43,473 nt of DNA from Actinomycetes bacterium (lineage in GTDB: Bacteria; Actinomycetota; Actinomycetes; Nanopelagicales; Nanopelagicaceae). Positions 16,939-27,098 of the stretch are shown one piece after another. The stretch is taken from contig BJFT01000008.1 in assembly GCA_014190015.1 (NCBI GenBank), positions 1-43,473 on the forward strand. Direction: 5' to 3'. The translations under genes and the position numbers were made by a program. Position 1 is the first letter of the stretch. Each line of letters opens with the position of its first letter. The notes under the pieces are model-generated. The model saw nothing but the letters and a program-made list of their open reading frames with translations. It ran no database searches and was not told the DNA's origin.

Positions 16939-17703
16939 ATGAGCAAAGAGATCACATCAGCAGGTTTACGTCGCACCAACATCATCGCCGGTATTTTCCA
17001 CTTACTGCAAATGGCTGCAGTTCTGGCCCTCAGCAGCGATTTCTCACTACCAATTACTGCGACATACATGTCTGGTCCTCCAGGAACAACGTATGCAGAT
17101 CCAGTTGTTCTCTTTGATACTCCAATCGGATTAACAGTTGGAATCTTCTTGGGATTATCTGCACTAGCTCACTTCATTGTTGCAAGCCCACAATTTTTTC
17201 CACGATATTCAGCAGGTTTAGCGCAGAAGCGAAATTATTTCCGCTGGGTTGAATATTCAATTAGCTCATCAGTAATGATCGTGCTGATTGCACAAGTAAC
17301 TGGTGTTTCAGAGATTTCTGCAATCATCTCAATCTTTGGCGTCAATGCCTCAATGATTTTGTTCGGGTGGCTTCAAGAGAAGTACGAACAACCAGGCAAT
17401 GGGGGATGGCTTCCATTTATCTTTGGTTGCATCACAGGAATCGTTCCTTGGATTGCGTTGCTCTTTTATGTATTCGGTATTGGCGGAGCAAGTGAAACTA
17501 AGGCCCCAACATTTGTTTACATAATCGTCTTAACAATTTTCTTATTCTTTAACTCATTCGCACTCGTGCAATGGTTGCAGTACAGGAAGGTTGGAAAGTG
17601 GTCTGATTACATGCGTGGAGAGCGCACCTACATCACGCTCTCACTCATTGCTAAATCAGCACTTGCTTGGCAAATATTTGCCAACACACTAATTCCTACG
17701 TAA
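16939..17703 (+). CDS. Heliorhodopsin
   Basis: A 254-residue seven-helix retinal protein of the heliorhodopsin family, very similar in motif order to the founding 48C12 protein. Lys239 in SLIAKSALAW is the retinal Schiff-base lysine, Glu105 in FRWVEYS the counterion, and Ser235 and His21/His78 match the conserved 48C12 residues with a constant offset of two. Other hallmarks are FGVNASMILFGWLQEKY, FFNSFALVQWLQY and YMRGERTYI. The family has an inverted topology (N-terminus inside), a slow photocycle and no ion pumping by most members, and is thought to be sensory or regulatory. It lies directly after glnA. The product of the crtYc/crtYd genes at 39 kb could lead to retinal, but no blh-type cleavage gene is in the window. 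Confidence 0.97.
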   Translation: MSKEITSAGLRRTNIIAGIFHLLQMAAVLALSSDFSLPITATYMSGPPGTTYADPVVLFDTPIGLTVGIFLGLSALAHFIVASPQFFPRYSAGLAQKRNYFRWVEYSISSSVMIVLIAQVTGVSEISAIISIFGVNASMILFGWLQEKYEQPGNGGWLPFIFGCITGIVPWIALLFYVFGIGGASETKAPTFVYIIVLTIFLFFNSFALVQWLQYRKVGKWSDYMRGERTYITLSLIAKSALAWQIFANTLIPT

Positions 17704-17737
17704 GGGATGCACTTTAAGCATGTGCTGAAACCTTTAC

Positions 17738-17767
17738 TTGCCTGAAAACACAGGCTGGGGTTACCAT
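17738..17767 (+). promoter_or_regulatory. Promoter of leu leader/leuA
   Basis: A -35-like TTGCCT (17738-17743) and -10 TACCAT (17762-17767) are separated by 18 bases. The -10 is six bases before the leader-peptide ATG, so the leader itself is leaderless. Confidence 0.65.
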
Positions 17768-17773
17768 TTACGC

Positions 17774-17821
17774 ATGACACTTCGCAGCCTCCTCCTTAGC
17801 TGCCGTGGCGGGGCCAAATAA
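17774..17821 (+). CDS. Leucine-rich leader peptide upstream of leuA
   Basis: A 15-codon open frame, MTLRSLLLSCRGGAK, contains three consecutive leucine codons (CTC CTC CTT, 17789-17797) and a fourth earlier. It starts on a leaderless promoter and ends 72 bases before leuA. Its 3' half forms the left arm of a strong hairpin. This is the layout expected of leucine-responsive attenuation by ribosome stalling, and corresponds in position to the actinobacterial LEU element described upstream of leuA. Confidence 0.8.
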   Translation: MTLRSLLLSCRGGAK

Positions 17822-17872
17822 TCGGTCCCCTCGCCGCGGGGTTTGTCGTACCGGTTAAACAGACAAATCCCG
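17803..17872 (+). promoter_or_regulatory. leuA leader RNA with mutually exclusive hairpins (LEU element)
   Basis: Hairpin A pairs 17803-17815 with 17824-17839 (about 13 bp with small bulges; left arm inside the leader peptide). Hairpin B pairs 17837-17847 with 17862-17872 (11 bp including one G-U). They share bases 17837-17839, so they compete. Hairpin B ends nine bases before the leuA Shine-Dalgarno (AAGGAG, 17881-17886), and no U-tract follows. Control of leuA translation, or a pseudoknot as proposed for the family, is more likely than an intrinsic terminator. Confidence 0.75.
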
Positions 17873-17875
17873 TAA

Positions 17876-19609
<1,734 letters not shown>

Positions 19610-19619
19610 TTGCCACCAG

Positions 19620-19625
19620 TACCTT
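19620..19625 (+). promoter_or_regulatory. -10 hexamer of leaderless recO promoter
   Basis: TACCTT is seven bases before the ATG at 19633, within the 23-base gap after leuA. There is no Shine-Dalgarno. Confidence 0.5.
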
Positions 19626-19632
19626 TGCCTGC

Positions 19633-20364
19633 ATGAGCCTGTACCGCGATGAAGCAATCATCTTGCGCACGCAGAAATTAGGCGAAGCAGATCGCATCAT
19701 CACCATGCTTACTCGCGAACACGGACGTGTGCGCGGAGTCGCAAAAGGTGTTCGTCGCACAATGTCGAAATTCGGTGCGCGCCTCGAACCAGGCAGCCAC
19801 GTTGATATTCAGATGCACATCGGAAAAACTTTTGACACTGTCACACAAGTTGAAGCGTTAAGAAATTACGGCGAAGCAATCACAGATGATTATCAGCGCT
19901 GGACAATTGCCTCAGCGATTTTAGAAACATCCGAACGTTTTACGGCGCAAGAGCGCGAACCTGCTGTGCAAGAGTTTCACTTAGTTGTTGGTGCGATGAA
20001 AGCACTCTGTGATGATCGCTATGACCCAGCACTTGTATTAGATGCGTTCTTATTGCGCTCTCTTGCACTCGGTGGATACGCACCATCAATGACAGATTGT
20101 TCTCGGTGCGGTACACCAGGACCGCACAGATACTTTTCTCTTGTCGGTGGTGGTTCTGTTTGTCTTGAGTGTCGACCATCTGCTTGTGCAACTCCACAAC
20201 CAGAAACTCTTGAATTAATGGCAGCTCTGTTAAGCAGTGATTGGGAGAGCGCCAATAAGAGCGAAGGAAAAAATCGTCGCGAGGCTAGTGGATTAATCGC
20301 TGCTTATTTACAATGGCACCTTGAACGCGGATTGCGTTCATTGCCAATTGTGGAGCGCGTATGA
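19633..20364 (+). CDS. recO: DNA repair protein RecO
   Basis: A 243-residue protein that loads RecA with RecR during gap repair. The N-terminal OB-fold starts with the hallmark [20 protein letters not shown]. Four cysteines in the C-terminal domain (CSRCG near residue 156 and CLEC near 184) form the zinc site. The stop overlaps the uppS ATG by four bases (ATGA), the usual actinobacterial recO-uppS arrangement. Confidence 0.96.
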   Translation: MSLYRDEAIILRTQKLGEADRIITMLTREHGRVRGVAKGVRRTMSKFGARLEPGSHVDIQMHIGKTFDTVTQVEALRNYGEAITDDYQRWTIASAILETSERFTAQEREPAVQEFHLVVGAMKALCDDRYDPALVLDAFLLRSLALGGYAPSMTDCSRCGTPGPHRYFSLVGGGSVCLECRPSACATPQPETLELMAALLSSDWESANKSEGKNRREASGLIAAYLQWHLERGLRSLPIVERV

Positions 20365-21059
20365 ATATCCCAGAGCACGTTGCAATCGTTATGGATGGCA
20401 ATGGTCGCTGGGCAAAAGATCGCGGACTGCCACGAACAAAGGGCCACGAAGCCGGCGAAGCAGCACTCTTTGATGTTGTAGAAGGTGCGATTGAATTTAG
20501 TGTTAAAGAAATTAGCGCATATGCATTCTCAACAGAGAATTGGCGGAGATCACCTGATGAAGTGAAATTTCTTATGGGGTTTAATCGCGATGTCATCAGA
20601 CGTCGGCGAGATGAAATGAATGCGATGGGCGTTCGCGTGCGCTGGGTTGGTCGCCCAAAGAGATTGTGGTCAAGCGTTATTGCGGAGCTCGAAGAAGCGG
20701 AAGAGTTAACTAAGAAGAATAAAACCCTTACTTTAAACATGTGCGTTAATTACGGAGGCCGCTCAGAAATCGTAGATGCGGCCACAGAACTTGCTCGCGA
20801 TGTTAAGCGGGGCAAAATCAAGGCTGATGCAATTACTGAAAAAACATTTGCTAAGTATTTAGATTCACCGACTATGCGCGATGTGGATTTGTTCTTGCGT
20901 TCATCGGGTGAGCAACGCACAAGCAATTTCTTGCCCTGGCAGAGCGTTTATGCCGAAATGGTTTTCATGGATGTTTTGTGGCCAGATGTAACTCGCAAAA
21001 CTCTGTGGAAAGCTATTGAGGAGTACAACAAACGAGATCGTAGGTTCGGAAAAGCTTAA
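20361..21059 (+). CDS. uppS: Isoprenyl transferase (cis-polyprenyl diphosphate synthase)
   Basis: A 232-residue enzyme extending allylic diphosphates with isopentenyl units in cis, giving the lipid carrier for peptidoglycan. Catalytic Asp12 lies in [19 protein letters not shown], followed by the KGHEAG region. [13 protein letters not shown] and the C-terminal [19 protein letters not shown] complete the family signature. It overlaps recO by four bases and its stop abuts the stop of convergent zur. Chain length (C50 or C55) cannot be told. Confidence 0.95.
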   Translation: MNIPEHVAIVMDGNGRWAKDRGLPRTKGHEAGEAALFDVVEGAIEFSVKEISAYAFSTENWRRSPDEVKFLMGFNRDVIRRRRDEMNAMGVRVRWVGRPKRLWSSVIAELEEAEELTKKNKTLTLNMCVNYGGRSEIVDAATELARDVKRGKIKADAITEKTFAKYLDSPTMRDVDLFLRSSGEQRTSNFLPWQSVYAEMVFMDVLWPDVTRKTLWKAIEEYNKRDRRFGKA

Positions 21060-21425
21060 TCAGCACTTAGAACAGAGGCCGAATATTTCAGCCGTATGCC
21101 CAACATCTCTGTAACCAAACTCTTCAGCCATAGTTTTGGCCCACTTTTCGATTGCGCCACCTTCAATTTCAACTGTGTCGCCACAACTCTTACATACAAG
21201 ATGGTGATGGTGAGTTTCTCCACAGAGACGATAAATTGCTTCGCCATCTTCGCGGCGTAAAAGATCAACAATCTTGTCATCTACCAATGACTGGAGTGCC
21301 CGATAAACAGTTGTTAATCCGATTCCGTCACCTTCTCTGCGCAGGATTTGATGCAGTTCTTGAGCGCTGGCAAAACCACCAGTTCGCTCAAGAACTGCTA
21401 TCAATTTGAGATTTGATTTACTCAT
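21060..21425 (-). CDS. zur: Fur-family zinc uptake regulator (Zur-like)
   Basis: A 121-residue repressor. The start is the ATG at 21425, which overlaps the end of the ZIP transporter gene by eight bases; the longer frame upstream is only the shadow of the transporter tail. It has an N-terminal winged helix (SAQELHQILRREGDGIGLTTVYRALQSL), then the THHHHLVCKSCGDTVEIEG metal/dimer domain. It ends with LCSKC, giving two CxxC pairs for the structural zinc. Co-transcription with a ZIP transporter and a Fur/Zur box upstream argue for Zur rather than iron-sensing Fur, but metal specificity is inference. Confidence 0.9.
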   Translation of the reverse strand: MSKSNLKLIAVLERTGGFASAQELHQILRREGDGIGLTTVYRALQSLVDDKIVDLLRREDGEAIYRLCGETHHHHLVCKSCGDTVEIEGGAIEKWAKTMAEEFGYRDVGHTAEIFGLCSKC

Positions 21426-22269
21426 GACCTTCTTCATCATGGTGATCTTCTTCTGAATGACCTTCTTCATCATGGTGATCTTCTTCGGAATGAATTCCTT
21501 GTTCTGCCCCATGTGCATGTGCGTCACCTGAGTGCAGGTATGCAACAAGTCCCCACATCACAAGAACACCAGCGATGGTTGCAACCATTGTCCAACGTGA
21601 AGAGTGACGAGAGTGCGCTTCCGGCAAGATGTGTGAAGTAGCAAGGTAAATAACGATTCCAGAAAACGCTGCTAAGTACAGTGCAATTAAATTATTATTT
21701 AGAACAAGAGTTGTACCGATTGCAGCTCCACCAACTCGAGCCACGGCATCGATACCTAACAAGCCAATACTCTTCTTGCCCCATAGACCAGATTTGATTA
21801 GGAATGAAACTGTATTGAGACCATCGCTAAAGGCGTGAACTAAGAGTGCAATAAAGACGGCAACACCTAAATCAGAACTGACTTTGAAGGCAACACCGAG
21901 TGCTAAACCATCTAGGAAAACGTGACCGCCCATAGCGATTGCGCCAAATGCACCCGTAAGGTTTCTAGAGTGTTTGTGATCGTGACCGTAATCAGATTCG
22001 GATGGTTCGTGAGAACCAAATAATTTTTCATAAAAGTGGAGTAACAAGAATCCGGCGATGAGCGCCACAGAAACTGCAGGTGCATGCAGAACTTCTTGGG
22101 TGCTTAACTCAAAAACTTCTGGCAATAGGTCAAAGGCAACTAAACCGAGGAGCAAACCTGCGGAGAGACCAAGAACTAAGTGGAGGCGATCTTTTGCACG
22201 AAGCGCGAGAGCTCCACCGGCAAAAGTTGAGATGGCAGTAAGGGCTGCGAGTCCAATGGCGATATTCAT
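21418..22269 (-). CDS. ZIP-family metal transporter with His-rich tail
   Basis: A 283-residue membrane protein of the ZIP family, probably importing zinc. The transport helices contain GGHVFLDGLALGVAF and the paired HAFSDGLNTVSF segment, with the usual His/Asp metal ligands. A His-rich cytoplasmic loop (HDHKHSRN) lies in the middle. The C-terminus carries an exact tandem duplication of HSEEDHHDEEG, a metal-binding tail likely acting as a zinc sensor or buffer. TACGTT six bases before the ATG gives a leaderless start with a Zur-type box over the -35. It is the first gene of a transporter-regulator operon. Confidence 0.92.
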   Translation of the reverse strand: MNIAIGLAALTAISTFAGGALALRAKDRLHLVLGLSAGLLLGLVAFDLLPEVFELSTQEVLHAPAVSVALIAGFLLLHFYEKLFGSHEPSESDYGHDHKHSRNLTGAFGAIAMGGHVFLDGLALGVAFKVSSDLGVAVFIALLVHAFSDGLNTVSFLIKSGLWGKKSIGLLGIDAVARVGGAAIGTTLVLNNNLIALYLAAFSGIVIYLATSHILPEAHSRHSSRWTMVATIAGVLVMWGLVAYLHSGDAHAHGAEQGIHSEEDHHDEEGHSEEDHHDEEGHE

Positions 22270-22275
22270 GGCCAG

Positions 22276-22281
22276 AACGTA
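22276..22281 (-). promoter_or_regulatory. -10 hexamer of leaderless ZIP-transporter promoter
   Basis: TACGTT on the minus strand is six bases before the ATG at 22269. The metal-responsive box lies directly upstream over the -35 position. Confidence 0.55.
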
Positions 22282-22288
22282 GCATAAA

Positions 22289-22309
22289 TGGAAATGATTT
22301 TCATTTTCA
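22289..22309. promoter_or_regulatory. Fur/Zur-type operator
   Basis: On the minus strand the core reads GAAAAT-GAAAAT-C-ATTTCC, the 6-6-1-6 layout of Fur-family boxes with an actinobacterial Zur flavour. It covers the -35 of the ZIP-zur operon and also lies about 30 bases upstream of the -10 of the divergent ABM-domain gene. Confidence 0.8.
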
Positions 22310-22339
22310 TCCTCTCTCCAGACTCTAAAACCCAGGGTC

Positions 22340-22345
22340 TAGGCT
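22340..22345 (+). promoter_or_regulatory. -10 hexamer of leaderless ABM-gene promoter
   Basis: TAGGCT is six bases before the ATG at 22352. There is no Shine-Dalgarno. Confidence 0.5.
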
Positions 22346-22351
22346 CAGACC

Positions 22352-22636
22352 ATGCACGCAATCGCCAGATTTAACGTCCCGTTAGGCGAGGCTGCTCATT
22401 TTCAGACCTTGCTCGCTACTGCGCTGGATGCATTTTCAAAGTGCCCAGGTTTTAGCGATGGTCACTATGGGCAGAACTTGGATGATCCAACGTTGTGGTC
22501 ACTAGTCACGCAGTGGGAAAACGTGGGCTCTTATCGCCGCGCACTTAGCAATAACGATGTAAAGATGAATGCAGTTCCAACTCTTGCACGCGCCATCGAT
22601 GAGCCGGGTGCATATGAATTACCTTATTCAGAGTAA
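22352..22636 (+). CDS. Small antibiotic-biosynthesis-monooxygenase (ABM)-like protein
   Basis: A 94-residue cytoplasmic protein with the dimeric ferredoxin-like alpha/beta pattern of ABM-domain proteins: an N-terminal beta strand (MHAIARFNV), a helix, then GFSDGHYGQNLDDPTLWSLVTQWENVGSYRRAL. Members range from quinone or haem-degrading oxygenases to proteins with no known activity, and nothing here fixes the reaction. It diverges from the ZIP-zur operon across an 82-bp region that contains the Zur-type box, so zinc-dependent control is possible. Confidence 0.75.
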   Translation: MHAIARFNVPLGEAAHFQTLLATALDAFSKCPGFSDGHYGQNLDDPTLWSLVTQWENVGSYRRALSNNDVKMNAVPTLARAIDEPGAYELPYSE

Positions 22637-22703
22637 AATTTAACTACGGATCGCAACACATGTTGCTTTAGCCGCCGACAGCCAGCCGGATGGAGAAATT
22701 GAA

Positions 22704-24083
22704 ATGGCAACGGATCGTTTAGAAAATATCGTTAGTCTTGCAAAGCGTCGTGGGTTTGTTTATCCCTCATCAGAAATTTATGGTGGCTTGCGAGCGTCAT
22801 GGGATTACGGCCCACTCGGAGTCGAACTAAAAAATAACGTAAAGCGCCAATGGTGGAAATCCATGGTCACAGGTCGCGAAGATGTTGTCGGTATTGATTC
22901 ATGCGTCATCTTGGCCAAGGAAGTCTGGGAAGCATCCGGACACGTTGCAACGTTTTCTGATCCACTGACAGAGTGCACATCTTGTCATAAGCGATATCGC
23001 GCAGATCATTTACTTGAGGCCTATGAAGCAAAGCATAAGAAAGCTGCGGCGTCGCTCACTGAAGTGAACTGCCCTGCTTGCGGAAACAAAGGTCAATTCA
23101 CCGAACCTAAACAATTTAGCGGAATGCTGAAGACTTATCTTGGACCAGTAGAAGATGAATCTGGTCTTGCATTCTTGCGTCCAGAAACTGCGCAAGGAAT
23201 CTTCATTAACTTTGATCAAGTGATGACAACATCACGCAAAAAACCACCATTTGGTATTGGCCAAATCGGTAAGTCATTCCGCAATGAAATTACGCCAGGA
23301 AACTTTATTTTCAGAACTCGTGAGTTCGAGCAGATGGAGATGGAGTTCTTCGTAGTTCCAGGAACTGATGAAGAGTGGCACCAATATTGGATTGATACGC
23401 GCATGGCTTGGTATGTAGACCTTGGAATTAATCCAGAGCGTCTTCGTATTTATGAACATCCAAAAGAGAAGTTGTCACACTATTCAAAGCGCACAGCAGA
23501 TATCGAATACAAATTCGAATTTGCAGGCACTGAATGGGGCGAACTCGAAGGTGTTGCAAACCGCACAGACTTTGATTTAAAGGCGCACTCAGCTGCATCT
23601 GGCAAAGATCTTTCATACTTTGATCAAGAAAAAAATGAACGCTGGACACCATTTGTTATCGAACCTGCAGCAGGTGTGGATCGCGCAACTCTTACATTCT
23701 TAATGGATGCATTTACTGAAGATGAAGCGCCAAATAGCAAGGGTGAAATGGAAAAGCGTGCGGTTCTAAAACTTGATTACCGCTTGGCACCAATCAAGGT
23801 CGCAGTTCTTCCATTGTCACGTAACGCTGATTTATCACCGAAAGCACGCGACCTTGCAGAGAAACTGCGCAAGAACTGGAATATCGATTTCGATGACGCC
23901 GGTGCTATTGGTCGTCGCTATCGCCGCCAAGATGAAATCGGTACTCCATATTGCATCACTGTTGACTTTGAAACACTTGAAGATCATGCAGTAACAATTC
24001 GCGATCGTGACACGATGGCACAAGAGCGCATTGCACTCGATCAGGTTGAAGCATGGTTAGCGCCACGTCTACTCGGTTGCTAA
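22704..24083 (+). CDS. glyS: Glycine-tRNA ligase (dimeric class II)
   Basis: A 459-residue alpha2-type glycyl-tRNA synthetase. It starts with the family hallmark [18 protein letters not shown] zinc-finger insertion (CTSCHKRY and CPACGNKG) follows, then class II motif 1/2 regions ([37 protein letters not shown]). The anticodon-binding domain includes [13 protein letters not shown] and a [16 protein letters not shown] segment. GGAGAA precedes the ATG. The 3' end overlaps the start region of the dus gene. A 67-base leader (22637-22703) shows no T-box-like pattern I can support. Confidence 0.97.
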   Translation: MATDRLENIVSLAKRRGFVYPSSEIYGGLRASWDYGPLGVELKNNVKRQWWKSMVTGREDVVGIDSCVILAKEVWEASGHVATFSDPLTECTSCHKRYRADHLLEAYEAKHKKAAASLTEVNCPACGNKGQFTEPKQFSGMLKTYLGPVEDESGLAFLRPETAQGIFINFDQVMTTSRKKPPFGIGQIGKSFRNEITPGNFIFRTREFEQMEMEFFVVPGTDEEWHQYWIDTRMAWYVDLGINPERLRIYEHPKEKLSHYSKRTADIEYKFEFAGTEWGELEGVANRTDFDLKAHSAASGKDLSYFDQEKNERWTPFVIEPAAGVDRATLTFLMDAFTEDEAPNSKGEMEKRAVLKLDYRLAPIKVAVLPLSRNADLSPKARDLAEKLRKNWNIDFDDAGAIGRRYRRQDEIGTPYCITVDFETLEDHAVTIRDRDTMAQERIALDQVEAWLAPRLLGC

Positions 24084-25219
24084 AACCACTCACACTTCCA
24101 CTTGCCTCTGGCGATCATGTAATTGATCCGCCAGTTGTATTGGCACCAATGGCTGGCATCACTAACGCACCATTTCGCATGCTCTGCCGCGAACAAGGTG
24201 CTGGTCTGTTTGTCTCTGAAATGGTTACAGCGCGTGCTTTAATCGAACGTCGTCCAGAGACGTTGCGCATGATTGAACCAGGTAAAGGCGAATGGCCGCG
24301 TTCTGTTCAGTTATACAGCGTTGATCCACACACAATGCGTGCTGCAGTCACCATGCTCGGTAAAGAAAACTTAGCTGATCACATTGATATGAACTTTGGT
24401 TGCCCTGTTCCAAAAGTTACTCGCAAAGGCGGGGGAGCAGCACTTCCATTTAAGCGCAATCTTTTTAGTGCAATTGTTGGCGCAGCAGTTGAAGCTGCAA
24501 AACCTTTTGGCATTCCTGTCACCGTAAAAATGCGCATCGGAATCGATAGCGATCACCACACGTATCTGGAAGCCGCAAAATCAGCAGCCGACTTAGGTGT
24601 TGCGTGGGTTGCACTTCATGCGCGCACAGCGGAACAAATGTATGAAGGTAAATCAGATTGGTCTGCAATTACTCGACTAGTTGAGCACTTAAAACCAACA
24701 GGTGTGCCAGTACTTGGTAACGGAGATATTTGGTCAGGCGCCGACGGAATTGAAATGGTGCGCCAAACAGGGTGCGCCGGCGTTGTTGTTGGGCGTGGAT
24801 GTTTAGGACGCCCTTGGTTATTTGCGGATTTAGTCTGCGCATTTAATGGCGGCACAGAGCGCACATTGCCAACTCTTCATCAGGTGCGCGAAGTGATGTT
24901 CAGACATGGCGAACTAATTGTTGATTACTTTGAATCTGAAGATCGTGGTTGCCGTGATTTACGTAAACATATGGCGTGGTATCTCAAAGGATTTAGAGTG
25001 CACCGTGAATTACGTAGACAATTTGGTTTAATCGAATCCCTTGCAAATATGCGCGAATTATTGGATCAATTAGATGATCAGCCATATCCAATCGAAGTCG
25101 GCGAAAAACCGCGTGGTCGCACTAGCCATGGCCGCCCTGTTACCTTGCCAGATCGTTGGTTGGAAGATCCAGATGAGATGGCTGCCATCGAACTAGAAGA
25201 TGCATTTTCGGGTGGATGA
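24053..25219 (+). CDS. dus: tRNA-dihydrouridine synthase
   Basis: An FMN-dependent enzyme reducing uridines in the tRNA D-loop, DusB-like, up to 388 residues. Signature segments are [18 protein letters not shown] (FMN site), the catalytic cysteine in [40 protein letters not shown] and GNGDIW...[13 protein letters not shown]. The start is either ATG 24053, overlapping glyS by 31 bases, or TTG 24077, overlapping by seven; homology starts only near residue 20, so both are open. The stop overlaps the next ATG by four bases. Confidence 0.95.
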   Translation: MVSATSTRLLKPLTLPLASGDHVIDPPVVLAPMAGITNAPFRMLCREQGAGLFVSEMVTARALIERRPETLRMIEPGKGEWPRSVQLYSVDPHTMRAAVTMLGKENLADHIDMNFGCPVPKVTRKGGGAALPFKRNLFSAIVGAAVEAAKPFGIPVTVKMRIGIDSDHHTYLEAAKSAADLGVAWVALHARTAEQMYEGKSDWSAITRLVEHLKPTGVPVLGNGDIWSGADGIEMVRQTGCAGVVVGRGCLGRPWLFADLVCAFNGGTERTLPTLHQVREVMFRHGELIVDYFESEDRGCRDLRKHMAWYLKGFRVHRELRRQFGLIESLANMRELLDQLDDQPYPIEVGEKPRGRTSHGRPVTLPDRWLEDPDEMAAIELEDAFSGG

Positions 25220-25872
25220 TGTTTATCTTTAGATTCATTCGTCGCATATTCACACTAATTTTTCTAATTATTTTGGCCATCCCGACGTATGCAGTTGGAA
25301 AAACTTATTATTCGGCGCACTATCCACTCGTTCGTGAAGCAGATGTCATTGTTGTTATGGGAGCTGCGCAATTCGATGGTCGCCCTGGTGATGTATTTGA
25401 AGCACGTTTAAGTGAAGCAAAGAGAATTTATGATCAAGGTCTTGCTCCATTAATTATTACTGTTGGCGCAAAGGCACCAGGTGATCGCACAACGGAAGCC
25501 GCATCAGGAAAAGCATGGCTCGTCACTGCAGGTGTGCCCTCTCGGAACATCATTGCGCTAGAAAATGGTCGCGACACATTGGTGAGCACAAAGGCGTATG
25601 TACGTGAAATGAAAAAGCGCGAATTAAAAAACGTCATCATTGCGACAGATCCGTATCACTGCCGTCGTTCTATGTCGATGGCAAATGATCGCGGATTGGT
25701 TGCTACGTGTTCACCTGTTCAATTTGGACCGAATTCACTACGCAATTCGAGCAAAAAATATTTGATTCGTGAATCTGGAGCGTATTTGGCATACATCACC
25801 TTGGGTCACCTTGGAATCAATATCAGTGACCATATAGATGGCCAGAAGATTCTCGATAAGGTTATTTCATGA
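25216..25872 (+). CDS. DUF218 (YdcF/SanA-like) membrane-anchored protein
   Basis: A 218-residue protein with an N-terminal membrane anchor (FRRIFTLIFLIILAIPTYAV region) and a DUF218 domain starting at ADVIVVMGAAQFDGRPGDVFEARL. The domain continues with LIITVGAKAPGDRTTEA and ends around IIATDPYHCRRSMSMAND. SanA/YdcF proteins are linked to envelope integrity in enterobacteria, but the biochemical reaction is unknown. It overlaps dus and dgt by four bases on each side, so the three are translationally coupled. Confidence 0.88.
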   Translation: MMFIFRFIRRIFTLIFLIILAIPTYAVGKTYYSAHYPLVREADVIVVMGAAQFDGRPGDVFEARLSEAKRIYDQGLAPLIITVGAKAPGDRTTEAASGKAWLVTAGVPSRNIIALENGRDTLVSTKAYVREMKKRELKNVIIATDPYHCRRSMSMANDRGLVATCSPVQFGPNSLRNSSKKYLIRESGAYLAYITLGHLGINISDHIDGQKILDKVIS

Positions 25873-27089
25873 GCGTCTACAGTGATCGCGACAACGAACG
25901 CTTTTTGGATGAACCGCAAAAGCGCGCAGGTCGCACAGAATTCATGCGCGATCGTGCACGCGTTATTCACTCAGCATCTCTTCGTCGTTTAGCTGCAAAG
26001 ACTCAAGTAGCAGTTCCTTGGGAAAATGATTTTCAACGTACACGTTTATCTCACTCACTTGAGTGCGCACAAATTGGTCGCGAACTCGGTGAATCACTCG
26101 GTGCAGACCCTGATCTCTTAGACACCGCCTGCCTTGCACATGATTTAGGACATCCACCATTTGGTCACAACGGCGAAGAAGCTCTTGCAGAAATTGCAAA
26201 GAGTTGCGGTGGCTTCGAAGGTAACGCACAGAGTTTTAGATTACTTACTCGATTAGAGGCAAAGACAGTTGATGCGGATGGTCGCTCTATTGGTTTAAAT
26301 CTCACTCGCGCATCATTAGATGCAGCAACTAAATATCCGTGGCAACGAGCAATTAATCCTCGCAAATTTGGTGTCTATGACGATGATGTAGAAATCTATA
26401 AGTGGATGCGCGCAGATGCCCCAGAAGGAAAGCGTTGTATTGAAGCGCAGATTATGGATTGGTCTGATGATGTTTCATATTCGGTTCACGATTTAGAAGA
26501 TGCCATCGTTGCTAACCAAGTTCATGTTCGCACATTTGAAGATGATTTTGATGAAATTTATGCGAGCATGACTGAAGACTATGGAAGCAATGCAACAAAG
26601 GCCGAAGCAACTGAAGCTCTGATTAGATTGCAAGAGCTTTCATGTTGGCCAATTAATTACAACGGTAGCCACCGATCTCTTGCTCGCTTAAAGGATTCAA
26701 CGAGCCAACTGGTAGGTCGCTTTGTTGTTGCTGCTGAGAATAAGACGCGCGCAATCTATGGCGACGAACCACTTGCTAGATATGGCGCAAACCTGGAAAT
26801 TCCACGCGAGCAATTACTTGAAGTAGATTTCTTAAAAGCAGTTGCCGGTCATTATTTAATTCGCGCCGCCGAATCACAAGAGCGTTATGCAAAGCAAAAG
26901 ATTGTTGTCGTTGAATTAGTAGATCTTTTGTATAAGAGCGCACCAAAGGCGTTAGATGCAATTTTTATCGATGATTGGAATCGTGCAGCCGATGATGGCC
27001 AGCGCCTTCGCGTAGTAATCGACCAGATTGCCGCGCTGACTGACCCGGGTGCATACGCCCTGCATGCTCGTCTGACTCAAAATCGCTAA
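25869..27089 (+). CDS. dgt: Deoxyguanosinetriphosphate triphosphohydrolase-like protein
   Basis: A 406-residue HD-domain phosphohydrolase that removes triphosphate from dNTPs. HD-domain metal ligands are visible: RTRLSHSLECAQIGREL (His62), LAHDLGHPPFGHNGEEAL (His91-Asp92) and the later DWSDDVSYSVHDLEDA. It starts with ERFLDEPQKRAGRTEFMRDRARV, typical of the actinobacterial form. It precedes dnaG, a conserved actinobacterial order that links nucleotide-pool control to replication. Its TAA stop forms part of the dnaG -10 hexamer. Confidence 0.95.
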   Translation: MSVYSDRDNERFLDEPQKRAGRTEFMRDRARVIHSASLRRLAAKTQVAVPWENDFQRTRLSHSLECAQIGRELGESLGADPDLLDTACLAHDLGHPPFGHNGEEALAEIAKSCGGFEGNAQSFRLLTRLEAKTVDADGRSIGLNLTRASLDAATKYPWQRAINPRKFGVYDDDVEIYKWMRADAPEGKRCIEAQIMDWSDDVSYSVHDLEDAIVANQVHVRTFEDDFDEIYASMTEDYGSNATKAEATEALIRLQELSCWPINYNGSHRSLARLKDSTSQLVGRFVVAAENKTRAIYGDEPLARYGANLEIPREQLLEVDFLKAVAGHYLIRAAESQERYAKQKIVVVELVDLLYKSAPKALDAIFIDDWNRAADDGQRLRVVIDQIAALTDPGAYALHARLTQNR

Positions 27090-27092
27090 AGT
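27087..27092 (+). promoter_or_regulatory. -10 hexamer of leaderless dnaG promoter, overlapping dgt stop
   Basis: TAAAGT is six bases before the ATG at 27099. Its TAA is the dgt stop codon. There is no Shine-Dalgarno. Confidence 0.55.
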
Positions 27093-27098
27093 GCGCAT

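Noticed and set aside
21426-21548. N-terminal extension of Zur containing repeated MMKK segments
   Set aside because: It is the out-of-frame reading of the transporter's His-rich repeat; family alignment begins at the ATG at 21425.
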